This document shows positions 8,804-16,763 of a stretch of 62,280 nucleotides of DNA, one piece after another. The notes under the pieces are model-generated. The model made no database searches and was not told where the DNA came from. It saw only the letters and a program-made list of their open reading frames with translations. Position 1 is the first letter of the stretch. Each line of letters opens with the position of its first letter. Made by a program: the position numbers and the translations under genes. Source of the DNA: Rhodocyclales bacterium (GTDB lineage Bacteria > Pseudomonadota > Gammaproteobacteria > Burkholderiales > Rhodocyclaceae); contig JACRIZ010000091.1 in NCBI GenBank assembly GCA_016235765.1, positions 1 through 62,280 on the forward strand, read 5' to 3'.

Positions 8804-9493
8804 TCAGGGGGAAGACGCCGCCATTGTTCCATGAGTCGCCCCTTTCGCGAACATTTCCGGGTACAGCGCCGCCAGGCGGTCGAGGTCCGCCGGCCGGTCC
8901 ACGTCCCAGAGCGTCGCCGGCTCGCACCAGCGCAGGCCGGCGGCGCGCAAGTTCTCGCGCGTCTGCGCCATCACCCGCTCCGTGCCCCAATCGACCCCAG
9001 CGAAGAGTTCCGCCAGCGGCCGCACCGCGCCCACCAGCACGTAGCCGCCGTCCTCCGCGGGCAGCAGCACGGCGTCGTGGCCGGCCAACTGCCGTGCCGC
9101 CTCGCGCAAGTGCGCCGCCGTCAGCGCCGGGCAGTCGGTGCCGATCACCAGCGACGCGCCGGTCGGCGATTCCTGCTGGGCCGCCAGCATGCGCGCGCCC
9201 AGGTCGCCTTCGGGCTGGTGCCGCACGGTTACCGAACCGAAGGCGCGGCAGTGCGCGAAGTCCGGATGCCGCGGGTCGCCGGCGCACCAGAGCGTCACCG
9301 GCCCCACGTCGGCCACCAGCGCCATGGCCACGGTCCGCTGCAGCAGCCAGCGTTGCAGGGCCGCCGCGCCCGCCGCGCCCAGTGCCGGGATCAGGCGCGT
9401 CTTGGCCTGGCCGGGAATCGGCGCCCGCGCCAGGATGGCAACGCCGACGCGCGACGCTGATTCAAGCGGAGCATCAGGGCCGGCGCGGGACAT
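8804..9493 (-). CDS. TIGR04282-type arsenosugar glycosyltransferase (DUF2064)
   Basis: This 229-residue protein has the nucleotide-sugar pyrophosphorylase/GT-A-like fold signature at its start (VAILARAPIPGQAKTRL), a GTDCPALT motif (metal/nucleotide site) and ...EDGGYVLVG, all typical of the DUF2064/TIGR04282 family. That family is named for co-occurrence with arsenosugar genes; the chemistry is not firmly established. The ATG at 9493 is preferred to an upstream in-frame TTG; it overlaps the end of the TIGR04283-type gene by 20 bases. The two transferases probably act in sequence on a product from ArsM/ArsS, whose genes lie at 57.6-59.6 kb behind the same promoter motif. Confidence 0.85.
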   Translation of the reverse strand: MSRAGPDAPLESASRVGVAILARAPIPGQAKTRLIPALGAAGAAALQRWLLQRTVAMALVADVGPVTLWCAGDPRHPDFAHCRAFGSVTVRHQPEGDLGARMLAAQQESPTGASLVIGTDCPALTAAHLREAARQLAGHDAVLLPAEDGGYVLVGAVRPLAELFAGVDWGTERVMAQTRENLRAAGLRWCEPATLWDVDRPADLDRLAALYPEMFAKGATHGTMAASSP

Positions 9494-10187
9494 CGCCGTA
9501 CTCGCTGGCAAGTTGCGCCGGATCGGCGCCGAGGAAATAGCGCAGCCGCAGCCACCACATGCGCAGTATCGTGCGCCAGACGCCGTGGCGTTCCCAACGA
9601 CGTCCCGAGGTGGTCACCCTTGCCGCGAGGCAGGCCGGGCTCGACAGCTTCAGCAGCCGCTTGGAAAGTTCGATGTCCTCCATCAGCGCGATGTCGGGAA
9701 AGCCGCCGACCGTCTCGTAGGCCCGCCGCGTGGCGAACATCGCCTGGTCGCCGGTGGCGATGCCGGTGAGGCGCGAGCGCCGGTTCATCAGCGCCGCCAC
9801 CACGGGCAGCCAGATCGAGGCGCCTTCGATGCGCACGTCGAACCGGCCCCAGACGCAGCCCGCGCGCAGCGCCCCGCCGACGAGCGTCGGCGCGCCTTCG
9901 GGCAAGCGCGTGTCGGCATGCAGGAACAGCAGCACCTCGCCGTGGGCAAGTGCGGCGCCGGCCTTCAGTTGGCTGCCACGGCCGCGCCGTGCCGCGATCA
10001 CCTTGTCCGCCAGCGGCGTCGCGAAGGCGACGGTGTCGTCGCAACTGCCGCCGTCGACGACGATCACTTCGGCCCCGTCCGCGCGCAGCGTCTGCAAGGC
10101 CTTCAGCGCGGAGACGATCCGCACCGCCTCGTCCAGCACCGGCATGACGATCGTGATCGAAGGCATGGCGCTCAGCGTGCCGGGCAT
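9474..10187 (-). CDS. TIGR04283-type arsenosugar glycosyltransferase (GT2)
   Basis: This 237-residue family 2 glycosyltransferase has the N-terminal GT-A start ITIVMPVLDEA, the VVDGGSCDDT nucleotide-binding segment, the FLHADTRLP metal-binding motif and a late LMEDIELSKRL (ED acceptor) motif. The whole matches the TIGR04283 arsenosugar-associated group. A basic, Trp-rich C-terminal helix (WRTILRMWWLRLRYFLG) may attach it to the membrane. The ATG at 10187 has a good ribosome site (GGGAGA) and overlaps the DUF3047 gene end by 16 bases; an ATG at 10166 lacks one. The substrate is inferred from the family name and operon context. Confidence 0.87.
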   Translation of the reverse strand: MPGTLSAMPSITIVMPVLDEAVRIVSALKALQTLRADGAEVIVVDGGSCDDTVAFATPLADKVIAARRGRGSQLKAGAALAHGEVLLFLHADTRLPEGAPTLVGGALRAGCVWGRFDVRIEGASIWLPVVAALMNRRSRLTGIATGDQAMFATRRAYETVGGFPDIALMEDIELSKRLLKLSSPACLAARVTTSGRRWERHGVWRTILRMWWLRLRYFLGADPAQLASEYGDVPRRP

Positions 10188-10891
10188 GGCATCTCCCGCT
10201 CGACGAAGGCGAACTCGGCGAAGCCGGCGTGGGCCGTCTCGCCGGTGTTGTCGGTGTCCGAGGCCACGGCGACGCCGGTCAGGCGGCGCGGCGCATGGCC
10301 GAAGGCCTTGGCAAAGTCAGCCGCGACGTCACGCCGCTCCGCCACCCAGCGGCCCGCATCGGCGGCCCCCGTGCGCAGCACCAGCATGCGCGCGCGATCG
10401 GTGTAGGCGTTGGCCTGCCAGGTGCCGACCGGATGCGTGTTGTCCCAGACGTAGTTCACCGCCGCGTCCGGCACCTGGCTGCCGCGCACCGCGCGCGCCA
10501 GCTTCAGCGCCAGGCGCGTGCCCAGGCCGAGCGTGTCGGGCGGCACCTCGAAACTGAGATAGACGCGCGCCGCGTAGTCGTCGCCGGCCTTGGTCGTCAT
10601 GTCCGCCGTCTGCAGCGGCGCGTCGACGCGCCAGCGCCAGCAGAGGATCGGCGTCTTGGCCAGGTCGATGTCAACCGGCCGTGCCAGCAGCGCCATGCTC
10701 TTCTCGGCATGCGCCTCGACGGCGGCCACGCCGTCCCAGCTGCGCAGGCCGTAGCGGGTCGGCGCGAAGTCCTTGTTCAGGTGCTCGATCTGCCAGGGCG
10801 CGGGAATCGCGCCGGTCTCCGGAAAGCGACCGACCCAGACCGGCTCGGCGCAGGCAAGCGAGGGCAGGAGGAGCAGGCACCAGGCCTTCAT
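10172..10891 (-). CDS. Exported DUF3047 protein
   Basis: This 239-residue protein has a short signal peptide (MKAWCLLLLPSLACA) and a DUF3047 beta-rich domain, with the family motifs CWRWRVD, YAARVYLSFE and NYVWDN. DUF3047 proteins are periplasmic with a carbohydrate-binding-like fold and no assigned function. The ATG at 10891 overlaps the end of the upstream VTT-flavoprotein gene (ATGA). Its place between the flavoprotein fusion and two glycosyltransferases suggests a role with the exported or membrane-associated product of this operon. Confidence 0.82.
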   Translation of the reverse strand: MKAWCLLLLPSLACAEPVWVGRFPETGAIPAPWQIEHLNKDFAPTRYGLRSWDGVAAVEAHAEKSMALLARPVDIDLAKTPILCWRWRVDAPLQTADMTTKAGDDYAARVYLSFEVPPDTLGLGTRLALKLARAVRGSQVPDAAVNYVWDNTHPVGTWQANAYTDRARMLVLRTGAADAGRWVAERRDVAADFAKAFGHAPRRLTGVAVASDTDNTGETAHAGFAEFAFVEREMPCPAR

Positions 10892-13032
10892 CCGCGCCTC
10901 CAGGCATGGAAGCGTTCCACCCAGGCCAGCAGCTGCTGCGGCGCATGGGCCTTCTTCCACACGCCGGCCGCGTACTTGTTGGCCTCGGCCAGGGTCGGGT
11001 AGATGTGGATGGTGCCGAGCATCTTGTTCAGGCCGATGCCCTGCTTCATGGCCAGCACGTATTCGGCGATCAGGTCGCCGGCGTGCTCGCCGACGAGGGT
11101 GACGCCGAGGATGCGGTCCTTGCCCGGCACGGTCAGCACCTTGACGAAGCCGTGCGCCTCGCCGTCGGCGATGGCGCGGTCGAGGTCGTCGATGCCGTAA
11201 CGGCTCACTTCGTAAGCGATGCCCTTTTCCTTGGCCTCCTGCTCGTTGAGGCCGACGCGTGCCACTTCCGGCTCGACGAAGGTGGACCAGGGGATCACCC
11301 GGTAGTCGGCCTTGAACTTCCTGAACGGATCGAACAGCGCGTTCACCGCCGCGTACCAGGCCTGGTGGGCCGCCGTGTGGGTGAACTGGTAGGGACCGGC
11401 CACGTCGCCCGCCGCGTAGATGTTCGGGTAATTGGTCTGCAGGAACTCGTTCACCTCCACCGTGCGCGAGGTGACGACGCCCACTTCCTCGAGCCCGTAA
11501 CCTTTGAGGTTGGCGACACGGCCGACGGCCACCAGCACGGCGTCGAAGGGGACGCGCACCTCCCGCCCTTCGTGTTCCGCGATCAGGATCTTCTCGCCGC
11601 CCTCGACGACGAAAGCTTTCGCCTTGTGGTTCACCAGCACGGCTATGCCTTCGGCGAGGAAGCGCCGCGCCACCAGTTCCGAAACCTCCTCGTCTTCGCG
11701 GATCATGATGCGCGGCAGCATCTCGACCTGCGTCACCTGCGAACCCAGTCGCGCGAAGGTTTGGGTCAACTCGCAGCCGATCGGCCCGCCGCCCAGCACC
11801 ACCAGCCGGCGCGGCAGCTCGCGCAGGTTCCACACGGTATCCGAAGTCAGGTAGCCCACGTTCTCGATGCCCGGGATCGGCGGCACGAAGGGCCGCGCGC
11901 CGGCCGCAATGACGATGCTGCGCGTGGACAGCCGTTCGGTGGCGCCACCCTGCCGTGTCACTTCCACCTCCCAGGGCGAGACGATCTTCGCCGTGCCTTC
12001 GATCACCTCGACGCCCAGCCCGGTGTAGCGCTCCACCGAATCGTGCGGCGCGACGTCGCGGACAATGCGCTGCACGCGCTCCATGACATCCGCGAAGGAA
12101 AAGTCAGCCGTGGCGGCACGGCAGCCGAACTCATTCGCCCGGCCGACGTGGGAGAGGAACTTCGCCGAGCGGATCAGCGCCTTGGAGGGCACGCAGCCGG
12201 TATTGAGGCAGTCGCCGCCCATGGCGTGCTTCTCGACCAGCGTCACCTTCGCCTTCACCGCCGCGGCGATGTAGGCCGTCACCAGCCCGGCGCTGCCGGC
12301 GCCGATCACCACGAGATTGCGGTCGAAGCGGCGCGGCCTGGTCCAGCGCGCGTAGACCTGCTTCGCCCGCACCAGCTCGACGATCTTCTTCGCGACCAGC
12401 GGGAACACGCCCAGCAGCGCGAACGAGGCCAGCAGCCCCGGCGAGACGATGCCGGCCAGCGAGTCGATCTTCGCCAGTTGCGTGCCGGCATTCACGTAGA
12501 CCACGGTGCCGGCCAGCATGCCGAGCTGGCTGACCCAGTAGAAGGTGCGCGCCTTCATGGCCGTCAGGCCCAGCAGCAGGTTGATGACGAAGAAGGGGAA
12601 CACCGGCACCAGCCGCAGCGTAAACAGGTAGAACGCCCCCTCGCGCTTGATGCCGGCGTCGATGGCCGCCAGCCGCGCGCCGAAGCGCCCGGCCACCCAG
12701 TCGCGCAGCAGGAAGCGCGCCACCAGGAAGGCCAGCGTCGCGCCGATCGACGACGCGAACGACACGATCAGCAGGCCCCACCAGAGGCCGAACACCGCCC
12801 CGCCGGCCAGCGTCATCAGCGTCGCGCCCGGCAGCGACAGCGCCGTCACCGCGACGTAGACCGCGAAGTAGATCGCCACCGCCAGCCCGGGCTGCTCGGC
12901 ACGGAATGCCTCGATGGCGGCCTGCTGCGCCTTGAGCGTTTCGAGGCTGAAGTAGCGGCCGAGATCGAAGGCGAAAAACAAGCCGACGGCAGCGGCAAGG
13001 ACAGCGGCGAGCAGGATCTTGCGCAACGACAA
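10888..13032 (-). CDS. VTT-domain membrane protein fused to a mercuric-reductase-like flavoprotein
   Basis: This 714-residue fusion has, over residues 1 to about 225, a VTT/DedA/TVP38 membrane domain with about five hydrophobic segments and the family motif LPGATLMTLAGGAVFG. Residues 235-714 form a pyridine nucleotide-disulfide oxidoreductase with the FAD motif VIGAGSAGLVTAYIA, redox disulfide GGDCLNTGCVPSKAL, NADH-binding VVLGGGPIGCELTQ and the AAGDVAGP motif, close to MerA-like and dihydrolipoamide-dehydrogenase-like enzymes. The terminal Cys pair that binds Hg in MerA is absent. The start is TTG at 13032, after GGGAGGTG; no ATG fits before the first helix. It heads the sigma/arsenosugar operon, 51 bases after the ECF-type motif. 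Coupled reduction and transport of a small substrate is inferred. Confidence 0.88.
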   Translation of the reverse strand: MSLRKILLAAVLAAAVGLFFAFDLGRYFSLETLKAQQAAIEAFRAEQPGLAVAIYFAVYVAVTALSLPGATLMTLAGGAVFGLWWGLLIVSFASSIGATLAFLVARFLLRDWVAGRFGARLAAIDAGIKREGAFYLFTLRLVPVFPFFVINLLLGLTAMKARTFYWVSQLGMLAGTVVYVNAGTQLAKIDSLAGIVSPGLLASFALLGVFPLVAKKIVELVRAKQVYARWTRPRRFDRNLVVIGAGSAGLVTAYIAAAVKAKVTLVEKHAMGGDCLNTGCVPSKALIRSAKFLSHVGRANEFGCRAATADFSFADVMERVQRIVRDVAPHDSVERYTGLGVEVIEGTAKIVSPWEVEVTRQGGATERLSTRSIVIAAGARPFVPPIPGIENVGYLTSDTVWNLRELPRRLVVLGGGPIGCELTQTFARLGSQVTQVEMLPRIMIREDEEVSELVARRFLAEGIAVLVNHKAKAFVVEGGEKILIAEHEGREVRVPFDAVLVAVGRVANLKGYGLEEVGVVTSRTVEVNEFLQTNYPNIYAAGDVAGPYQFTHTAAHQAWYAAVNALFDPFRKFKADYRVIPWSTFVEPEVARVGLNEQEAKEKGIAYEVSRYGIDDLDRAIADGEAHGFVKVLTVPGKDRILGVTLVGEHAGDLIAEYVLAMKQGIGLNKMLGTIHIYPTLAEANKYAAGVWKKAHAPQQLLAWVERFHAWRRG
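12097..12121 (+). repeat. Dispersed ~26-base repeat, copy A (inside the flavoprotein)
   Basis: GGAAAAGTCAGCCGTGG then CGGCACGG lies within the VTT-flavoprotein coding region, encoding RAATADFS on the minus strand. Orientation is opposite to the gene. It matches the core of copies B and D. Confidence 0.55.
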
Positions 13033-13082
13033 GGCGGCACCTCCCCATATTCGTCCCGACGCGAACTGCCCGGGTCAGGCAG

Positions 13083-13112
13083 TAGTCGTCGGAAGCCGGG
13101 AAAAGCTTACAC
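13083..13112 (-). promoter_or_regulatory. ECF-type promoter P1 (VTT-flavoprotein / sigma operon)
   Basis: On the minus strand GTGTAAG is followed by a 17-base spacer and CGACTA, 51 bases before the TTG start at 13032. It matches eight other sites in this window. Because the ECF sigma gene is part of the operon it precedes, the site implies autoregulation. Confidence 0.75.
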
Positions 13113-13199
13113 CGGAAGGGGTGAGACGAATCCCGTTAGATGAACAGGGACGTTCGTCAGGCGCTGGACTAGGCAGCGGATCGCGCCGAAAATGGACAC

Positions 13200-13727
13200 A
13201 TGGACATCCTCGCACACGGTCTCTGGGTAGGGCTCGGCGTGGGCTGGTTGGCGCAAACCAGGCCGGTGCCGCGCACGCTGGCCGCCGCCACGGTGGCCAT
13301 GGGCGTGCTACCCGACCTGGTGCACTTGTTGCCGATCGTCGCCTGGGCCGTGTTCGGCGATGGAACGATCGATGACATCAGGCGCTATGCCTTTGCCGCG
13401 CCGGGCCTGGAGCCCGGCATGACACCCTGGGCAGTGTTTTGGTCGCATCACCTGCATTGCACGCTGCACAGCGCGCTCGTCGCCGCCGGCGTCACGCTGC
13501 TGCTCCGGCCCTGGTGGCGCCACGTCGGCCTGCCCTTGGCCGGCTGGTGGTCGCATATCCTGATCGACGTACCGACCCATTCCGCAGAGTTCTATCCGGT
13601 ACCGGTGCTGTATCCGCTGACCATGCGCGGCTTCGATGGCCTGGCCTGGAATACCCCGTGGTTCATGGTGCTGAACTACAGCGCGATCGCCGTCTGCGCC
13701 TTCGTGCTGTGGCGCCGGCGCACCTGA
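13200..13727 (+). CDS. Multi-pass membrane protein, possible metal-dependent hydrolase (DUF457-like)
   Basis: This 175-residue integral membrane protein has about four hydrophobic segments. Conserved-looking polar residues lie at segment ends: DILAHGLW near the start, DLVHLLP, SHHLHCTLHS and WWSHILIDVPTH. Repeated His/Asp pairs at the membrane face resemble the YdjM/DUF457 group of membrane-bound metal-dependent hydrolase-like proteins, but the similarity is by pattern only. The ATG at 13200 has a weak ribosome site. The gene is divergent from the VTT-flavoprotein operon and convergent with the next VTT gene. Confidence 0.6.
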   Translation: MDILAHGLWVGLGVGWLAQTRPVPRTLAAATVAMGVLPDLVHLLPIVAWAVFGDGTIDDIRRYAFAAPGLEPGMTPWAVFWSHHLHCTLHSALVAAGVTLLLRPWWRHVGLPLAGWWSHILIDVPTHSAEFYPVPVLYPLTMRGFDGLAWNTPWFMVLNYSAIAVCAFVLWRRRT

Positions 13728-13740
13728 GCGGCGCGGCACG

Positions 13741-14337
13741 TCAATGGGCGCCCAGCCACAGCGCCAGTTGGTCGAAGAAGACAACGTAGATCGCGATCGG
13801 CAGGGGCAACCCCAGCAGCGTGCCCAGCAGGTAGTGGCGAAAGCGGATGCCCGACATGGCGAGGGCGCCGTTCAGCGCCGGCAGCGTCTGGAACAGCATG
13901 CGCAGCGCGACGACGCTGCGCAGCGGCGCCGTATCGAGCTGGCGGAAGATCCGCAGCGCCAGCGGATTCTTCAGCCGGCGCAGCGCATCGCCGCCCAGCA
14001 GGCGGATCACCCAGAACGTGACGACGCAGGATACGCAGGCTGCCGCATAGGTGGCCAACCCGCCCAGCGACGCGCCGAATGCGTAGACCGAGGCGGCGAG
14101 GAACACCCAGCCCGGAATCAGCAGCAGGTTGCCCAGCGAAAACAGGACGACGAAGAACAGCACCCCGCCCACCGGGTGGCCGGCGATGCCCCGCTGCAAG
14201 GTCGCCAGCTCGAACTGCTCGTTCAAGCCGCTGACGCGAAAGCCGAGCAGCAGCACGGCGACGAAAGCCACCACGGCCAGCAGGCGACCGTAGCTTCTGA
14301 TCCAGACAAAGGCAGGCAGCAAGGTCTCATGACTCAT
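13741..14337 (-). CDS. TVP38/TMEM64-family (VTT domain) membrane protein
   Basis: This 198-residue integral membrane protein of the VTT/DedA superfamily has five or six hydrophobic segments, the motif LLLIPGWVFLAASVYAFG in the first re-entrant region, and PLRSVVALRMLFQTLPALNGALAMSGIRFRHYLLGTLLG further on. It is a stand-alone relative of the VTT domain in the 10888-13032 fusion and of the protein at 32135-32866. The ATG at 14337 follows GAGAGGTGAC. An ECF-type motif (P2) lies about 50 bases upstream, so it is probably coregulated with the arsenosugar genes. Transported substrate unknown. Confidence 0.85.
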   Translation of the reverse strand: MSHETLLPAFVWIRSYGRLLAVVAFVAVLLLGFRVSGLNEQFELATLQRGIAGHPVGGVLFFVVLFSLGNLLLIPGWVFLAASVYAFGASLGGLATYAAACVSCVVTFWVIRLLGGDALRRLKNPLALRIFRQLDTAPLRSVVALRMLFQTLPALNGALAMSGIRFRHYLLGTLLGLPLPIAIYVVFFDQLALWLGAH

Positions 14338-14387
14338 GGCGTCACCTCTCCTCGGCATCCCGACCATCGGCGGTTCGGGTGAGGGCG

Positions 14388-14418
14388 TTAGTCGGAGAGA
14401 CCGGAAGAAACCTTACAC
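14388..14418 (-). promoter_or_regulatory. ECF-type promoter P2 (VTT gene)
   Basis: On the minus strand GTGTAAG, a 17-base spacer, then CGACTAA, 51 bases before the ATG at 14337. This is one of the best matches to the consensus shared by nine sites. Confidence 0.75.
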
Positions 14419-14435
14419 CGGGCCAATTCGCCCGG
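14418..14435 (-). terminator. Possible terminator hairpin after aprA
   Basis: A perfect CCGGGC-CAATTC-GCCCGG hairpin lies 26 bases after the aprA stop on the minus strand. There is no T-run, so termination is only suggested. It abuts ECF-type promoter P2, which would insulate that promoter from apr transcription. Confidence 0.35.
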
Positions 14436-14460
14436 CGGCAGGACCTTCCGGGCCGGCCGG

Positions 14461-16302
14461 CTAGACGATGTGGTGCACCGGCAGCTTGCCGAGGCGCCAG
14501 TCACCAGTCTTCGCGTCGAATTCGGAGGCGGTGAAGACATGCCACTCGGCATCGTCCAGCCGCGGATGGTCGGCGCGATAGTAGTAGCCGGGCCACCGGG
14601 TTTCCCGCCGGAACAGCGTGTGTCTGGCCACGGCCTCCGCCGTCAGGACCCGGTGCTGGAGTTCCCAGGCCCGCTGGAGCTGGTGCAGGTCCTCGGCGCC
14701 GAGATGCGCGAGGTCCTCCTTCAGCATGGCCAGCAGTTCCAGGCCGCGCTCGAGCAGGGGTTCGCTGGTGACGTAGAAGGTGCTGTAGCCGCCGACGTAC
14801 TCGTCCATCAGCTTTTCCAGCCGCTGCAGGCCGTGCAGGGGCAGCAGGTAGCCCGGCGCCACGGTGCCGGCGACGATCTCGTTGCGGTTGATCCGGTAGG
14901 TGTCGAGCGGCCTGAATATCATTGCCGCGAGCCGCTCGATCTGCGCCGCATCCGCCGCGGGCGCGGCCCCGTTCAAGTCCATCACGTAGCGAACCGCCGA
15001 CTTGCCGGCGATCCGGCCCTCGGTGAAGGAGCCGGACGAAAACTTGTGCGCCGAACCGCCTATCGTGTCGCCGGCCCCGAACAGGCCCTCGATGGTCGTC
15101 ATGCGGTTGTAGCCCCACTGGTAGTCCGCGGGCGCGCAGTCCTCGGGGCCGCTCGCCCAGGCGCCGGAACAGGTGGCGTGGGAACCCATGACGTAGGGCT
15201 CGGAAGTGATCAGTTCCGAGGCCCGCTCCTTCGGGTCGATGTTCTGCGACGCCCAGACCACGGCCTGGCCGACCGTCATGTCGAGGAAGTCCTCCCAGCC
15301 GATGTCTTCCTTCTCCTTGGTATCGAGGCAGGCCTGGGTCTGCATGTAGATCGGCCCCCGGCCGGCCTTCATCTCCTCGATCATGGCGTGGTTGCGCAGG
15401 CAGGTCGGCATCGGCTTGACGTCCGCATAGGCGCCGACCAGCGCCTTCGTCGCATCAAACCAGGCTTCCTCGTACTTCTCGCCATAGGCGTTGGTGGCAT
15501 AGGCCTTGAGCAACAGGAACCAGGCGCCGACCGGACCGTAGCCGTCCTTGAAGCGCGCCAGCACGATCCGGTTTTCCATCTGCACCATCTTCGCGCCGGC
15601 CTCGATCAGCAGCCCGTAGGCCGAGGCGCTGCTCCACGGCGCATACCAGGTCCGGCCCGTGCCTTCGCCGATCGCCCGCGGCCGGAAGATGTGCGAGGCG
15701 CCGCCGGCGGCGACGATCACCGCCTTCGCCCGGAAGACATGGCAGTGCCCGTCCCGGACGTTGAAGCCGATGGCACCGGCAACCCGGTTCGGGCGCTTCC
15801 TGTCCATCAGCAGGTGGGTCACCATGATCCGGTTGTACACCGCGGTCGCCGACTTCGCGGCAGCCTCGGCGACGATCGGCTTGTAGCTCTCGCCGTGGAT
15901 CATGATCTGCCAGCGGCCTTCCCGCAGGTAGTGCCCGGTCTGCGGATCCTTCATGATCGGCAGGCCCCACTCTTCGAACTTGTGCACCGTGGAATCGACG
16001 TGGCGGGCGATGTCGTAGATCAGGTCTTCGCGCACCAGCCCCATCAGGTCGCCGCGCGCATAGCGCACGTGGTCCTCGGGCTGGTTCTCGCCCCACTGCA
16101 TGCCCATGTAGCAGTTGATCGCCGACAGGCCGTGGGCGACGGCGCCGCTGCGCTCGATGTTCGCCTTCTCGACCACGACGATCTTCAGGTCGCGGCCCCA
16201 GTACCGGGATTCGTAAGCCGCGCCGCAGCCGCCGAAGCCGCCGCCGATGACCAGCACGTCGCAATCGACGACGACCGTCTTCCTGGACGAAAAGAGCGCC
16301 AT
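14461..16302 (-). CDS. aprA: Adenylylsulfate (APS) reductase alpha subunit
   Basis: This 613-residue cytoplasmic flavoprotein interconverts APS and sulfite plus AMP. It has the FAD-binding start (VLVIGGGFGGCGAAYE), VEKANIERSGAVAHGL, an internal GEGTGRTWYAPW segment and a TIGGSAHKFSSGSFTEGR motif, all typical of AprA. Full length and intact. Together with AprB and the AprM-type membrane subunit, it points to sulfite oxidation to APS in a sulfur-oxidising betaproteobacterium (Thiobacillus-like arrangement), rather than sulfate reduction, where QmoABC would be expected. The gene starts 9 bases after aprB. Confidence 0.95.
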   Translation of the reverse strand: MALFSSRKTVVVDCDVLVIGGGFGGCGAAYESRYWGRDLKIVVVEKANIERSGAVAHGLSAINCYMGMQWGENQPEDHVRYARGDLMGLVREDLIYDIARHVDSTVHKFEEWGLPIMKDPQTGHYLREGRWQIMIHGESYKPIVAEAAAKSATAVYNRIMVTHLLMDRKRPNRVAGAIGFNVRDGHCHVFRAKAVIVAAGGASHIFRPRAIGEGTGRTWYAPWSSASAYGLLIEAGAKMVQMENRIVLARFKDGYGPVGAWFLLLKAYATNAYGEKYEEAWFDATKALVGAYADVKPMPTCLRNHAMIEEMKAGRGPIYMQTQACLDTKEKEDIGWEDFLDMTVGQAVVWASQNIDPKERASELITSEPYVMGSHATCSGAWASGPEDCAPADYQWGYNRMTTIEGLFGAGDTIGGSAHKFSSGSFTEGRIAGKSAVRYVMDLNGAAPAADAAQIERLAAMIFRPLDTYRINRNEIVAGTVAPGYLLPLHGLQRLEKLMDEYVGGYSTFYVTSEPLLERGLELLAMLKEDLAHLGAEDLHQLQRAWELQHRVLTAEAVARHTLFRRETRWPGYYYRADHPRLDDAEWHVFTASEFDAKTGDWRLGKLPVHHIV

Positions 16303-16311
16303 GTCCGCCGC

Positions 16312-16758
16312 CTACCTGACGGACGCGGGCAGCGTCGGCAGCGCCGCCACCTTGAGCGCTGCCGGTTCGTGCGCGAGCAGGGGCGAGCCCAGGCCCCCGG
16401 GCTCGGGCGCCGCGTACTCCGAGGGGGCCTTGATGGAACCCCAGGGCGTGGTCCTGATCGGAAAGCAGAACTCCTTCACCCGTCCGTCCCGGTACCGGAT
16501 CTTCCACGAGATCGACCCCTTGTCCTTCTCCCGGAGCACCCGGACCTTGTGGCCCAGCGGCGCGAAGTCGGCATAGCCGCGCACGTCGATCGCATGCTGC
16601 GGGCAGGCCTTCACGCACGAGTAGCACTCCCAGCAGAAGTTTGGTTCGATGTTGTAGGCGCGGCGGTAGACCGGGTCGATGTGCATGATGTCGGACGGAC
16701 AGATGTCCACGCACTCGCCGCAGCCGTCGCACTTCGTCATGTCGGTGAAGGTGGGCAT
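16312..16758 (-). CDS. aprB: APS reductase beta subunit (iron-sulfur)
   Basis: This 148-residue ferredoxin-type subunit has two [4Fe-4S] motifs near its start: CDGCGECVDICP and CWECYSCVKACP. They relay electrons between AprA's FAD and the membrane. The C-terminal tail (about residues 75-148) wraps around AprA in known structures and is present in full. It lies five bases after aprM and nine before aprA, so the three form a single operon. Confidence 0.95.
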   Translation of the reverse strand: MPTFTDMTKCDGCGECVDICPSDIMHIDPVYRRAYNIEPNFCWECYSCVKACPQHAIDVRGYADFAPLGHKVRVLREKDKGSISWKIRYRDGRVKEFCFPIRTTPWGSIKAPSEYAAPEPGGLGSPLLAHEPAALKVAALPTLPASVR

Positions 16759-16763
16759 GCCGG

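Noticed and set aside
5956-9540. 1194-codon open frame antisense to EF-G, sigma and glycosyltransferase genes
   Set aside because: It crosses several genes with clear functions and shows only low-complexity His/Arg/Ala-rich sequence, as expected from the GC-rich complement.
10311-10336. Possible sixth copy of the dispersed repeat inside DUF3047
   Set aside because: About 22 of 26 bases match but the changes fit normal coding sequence (DVAADFAK), so chance cannot be ruled out.
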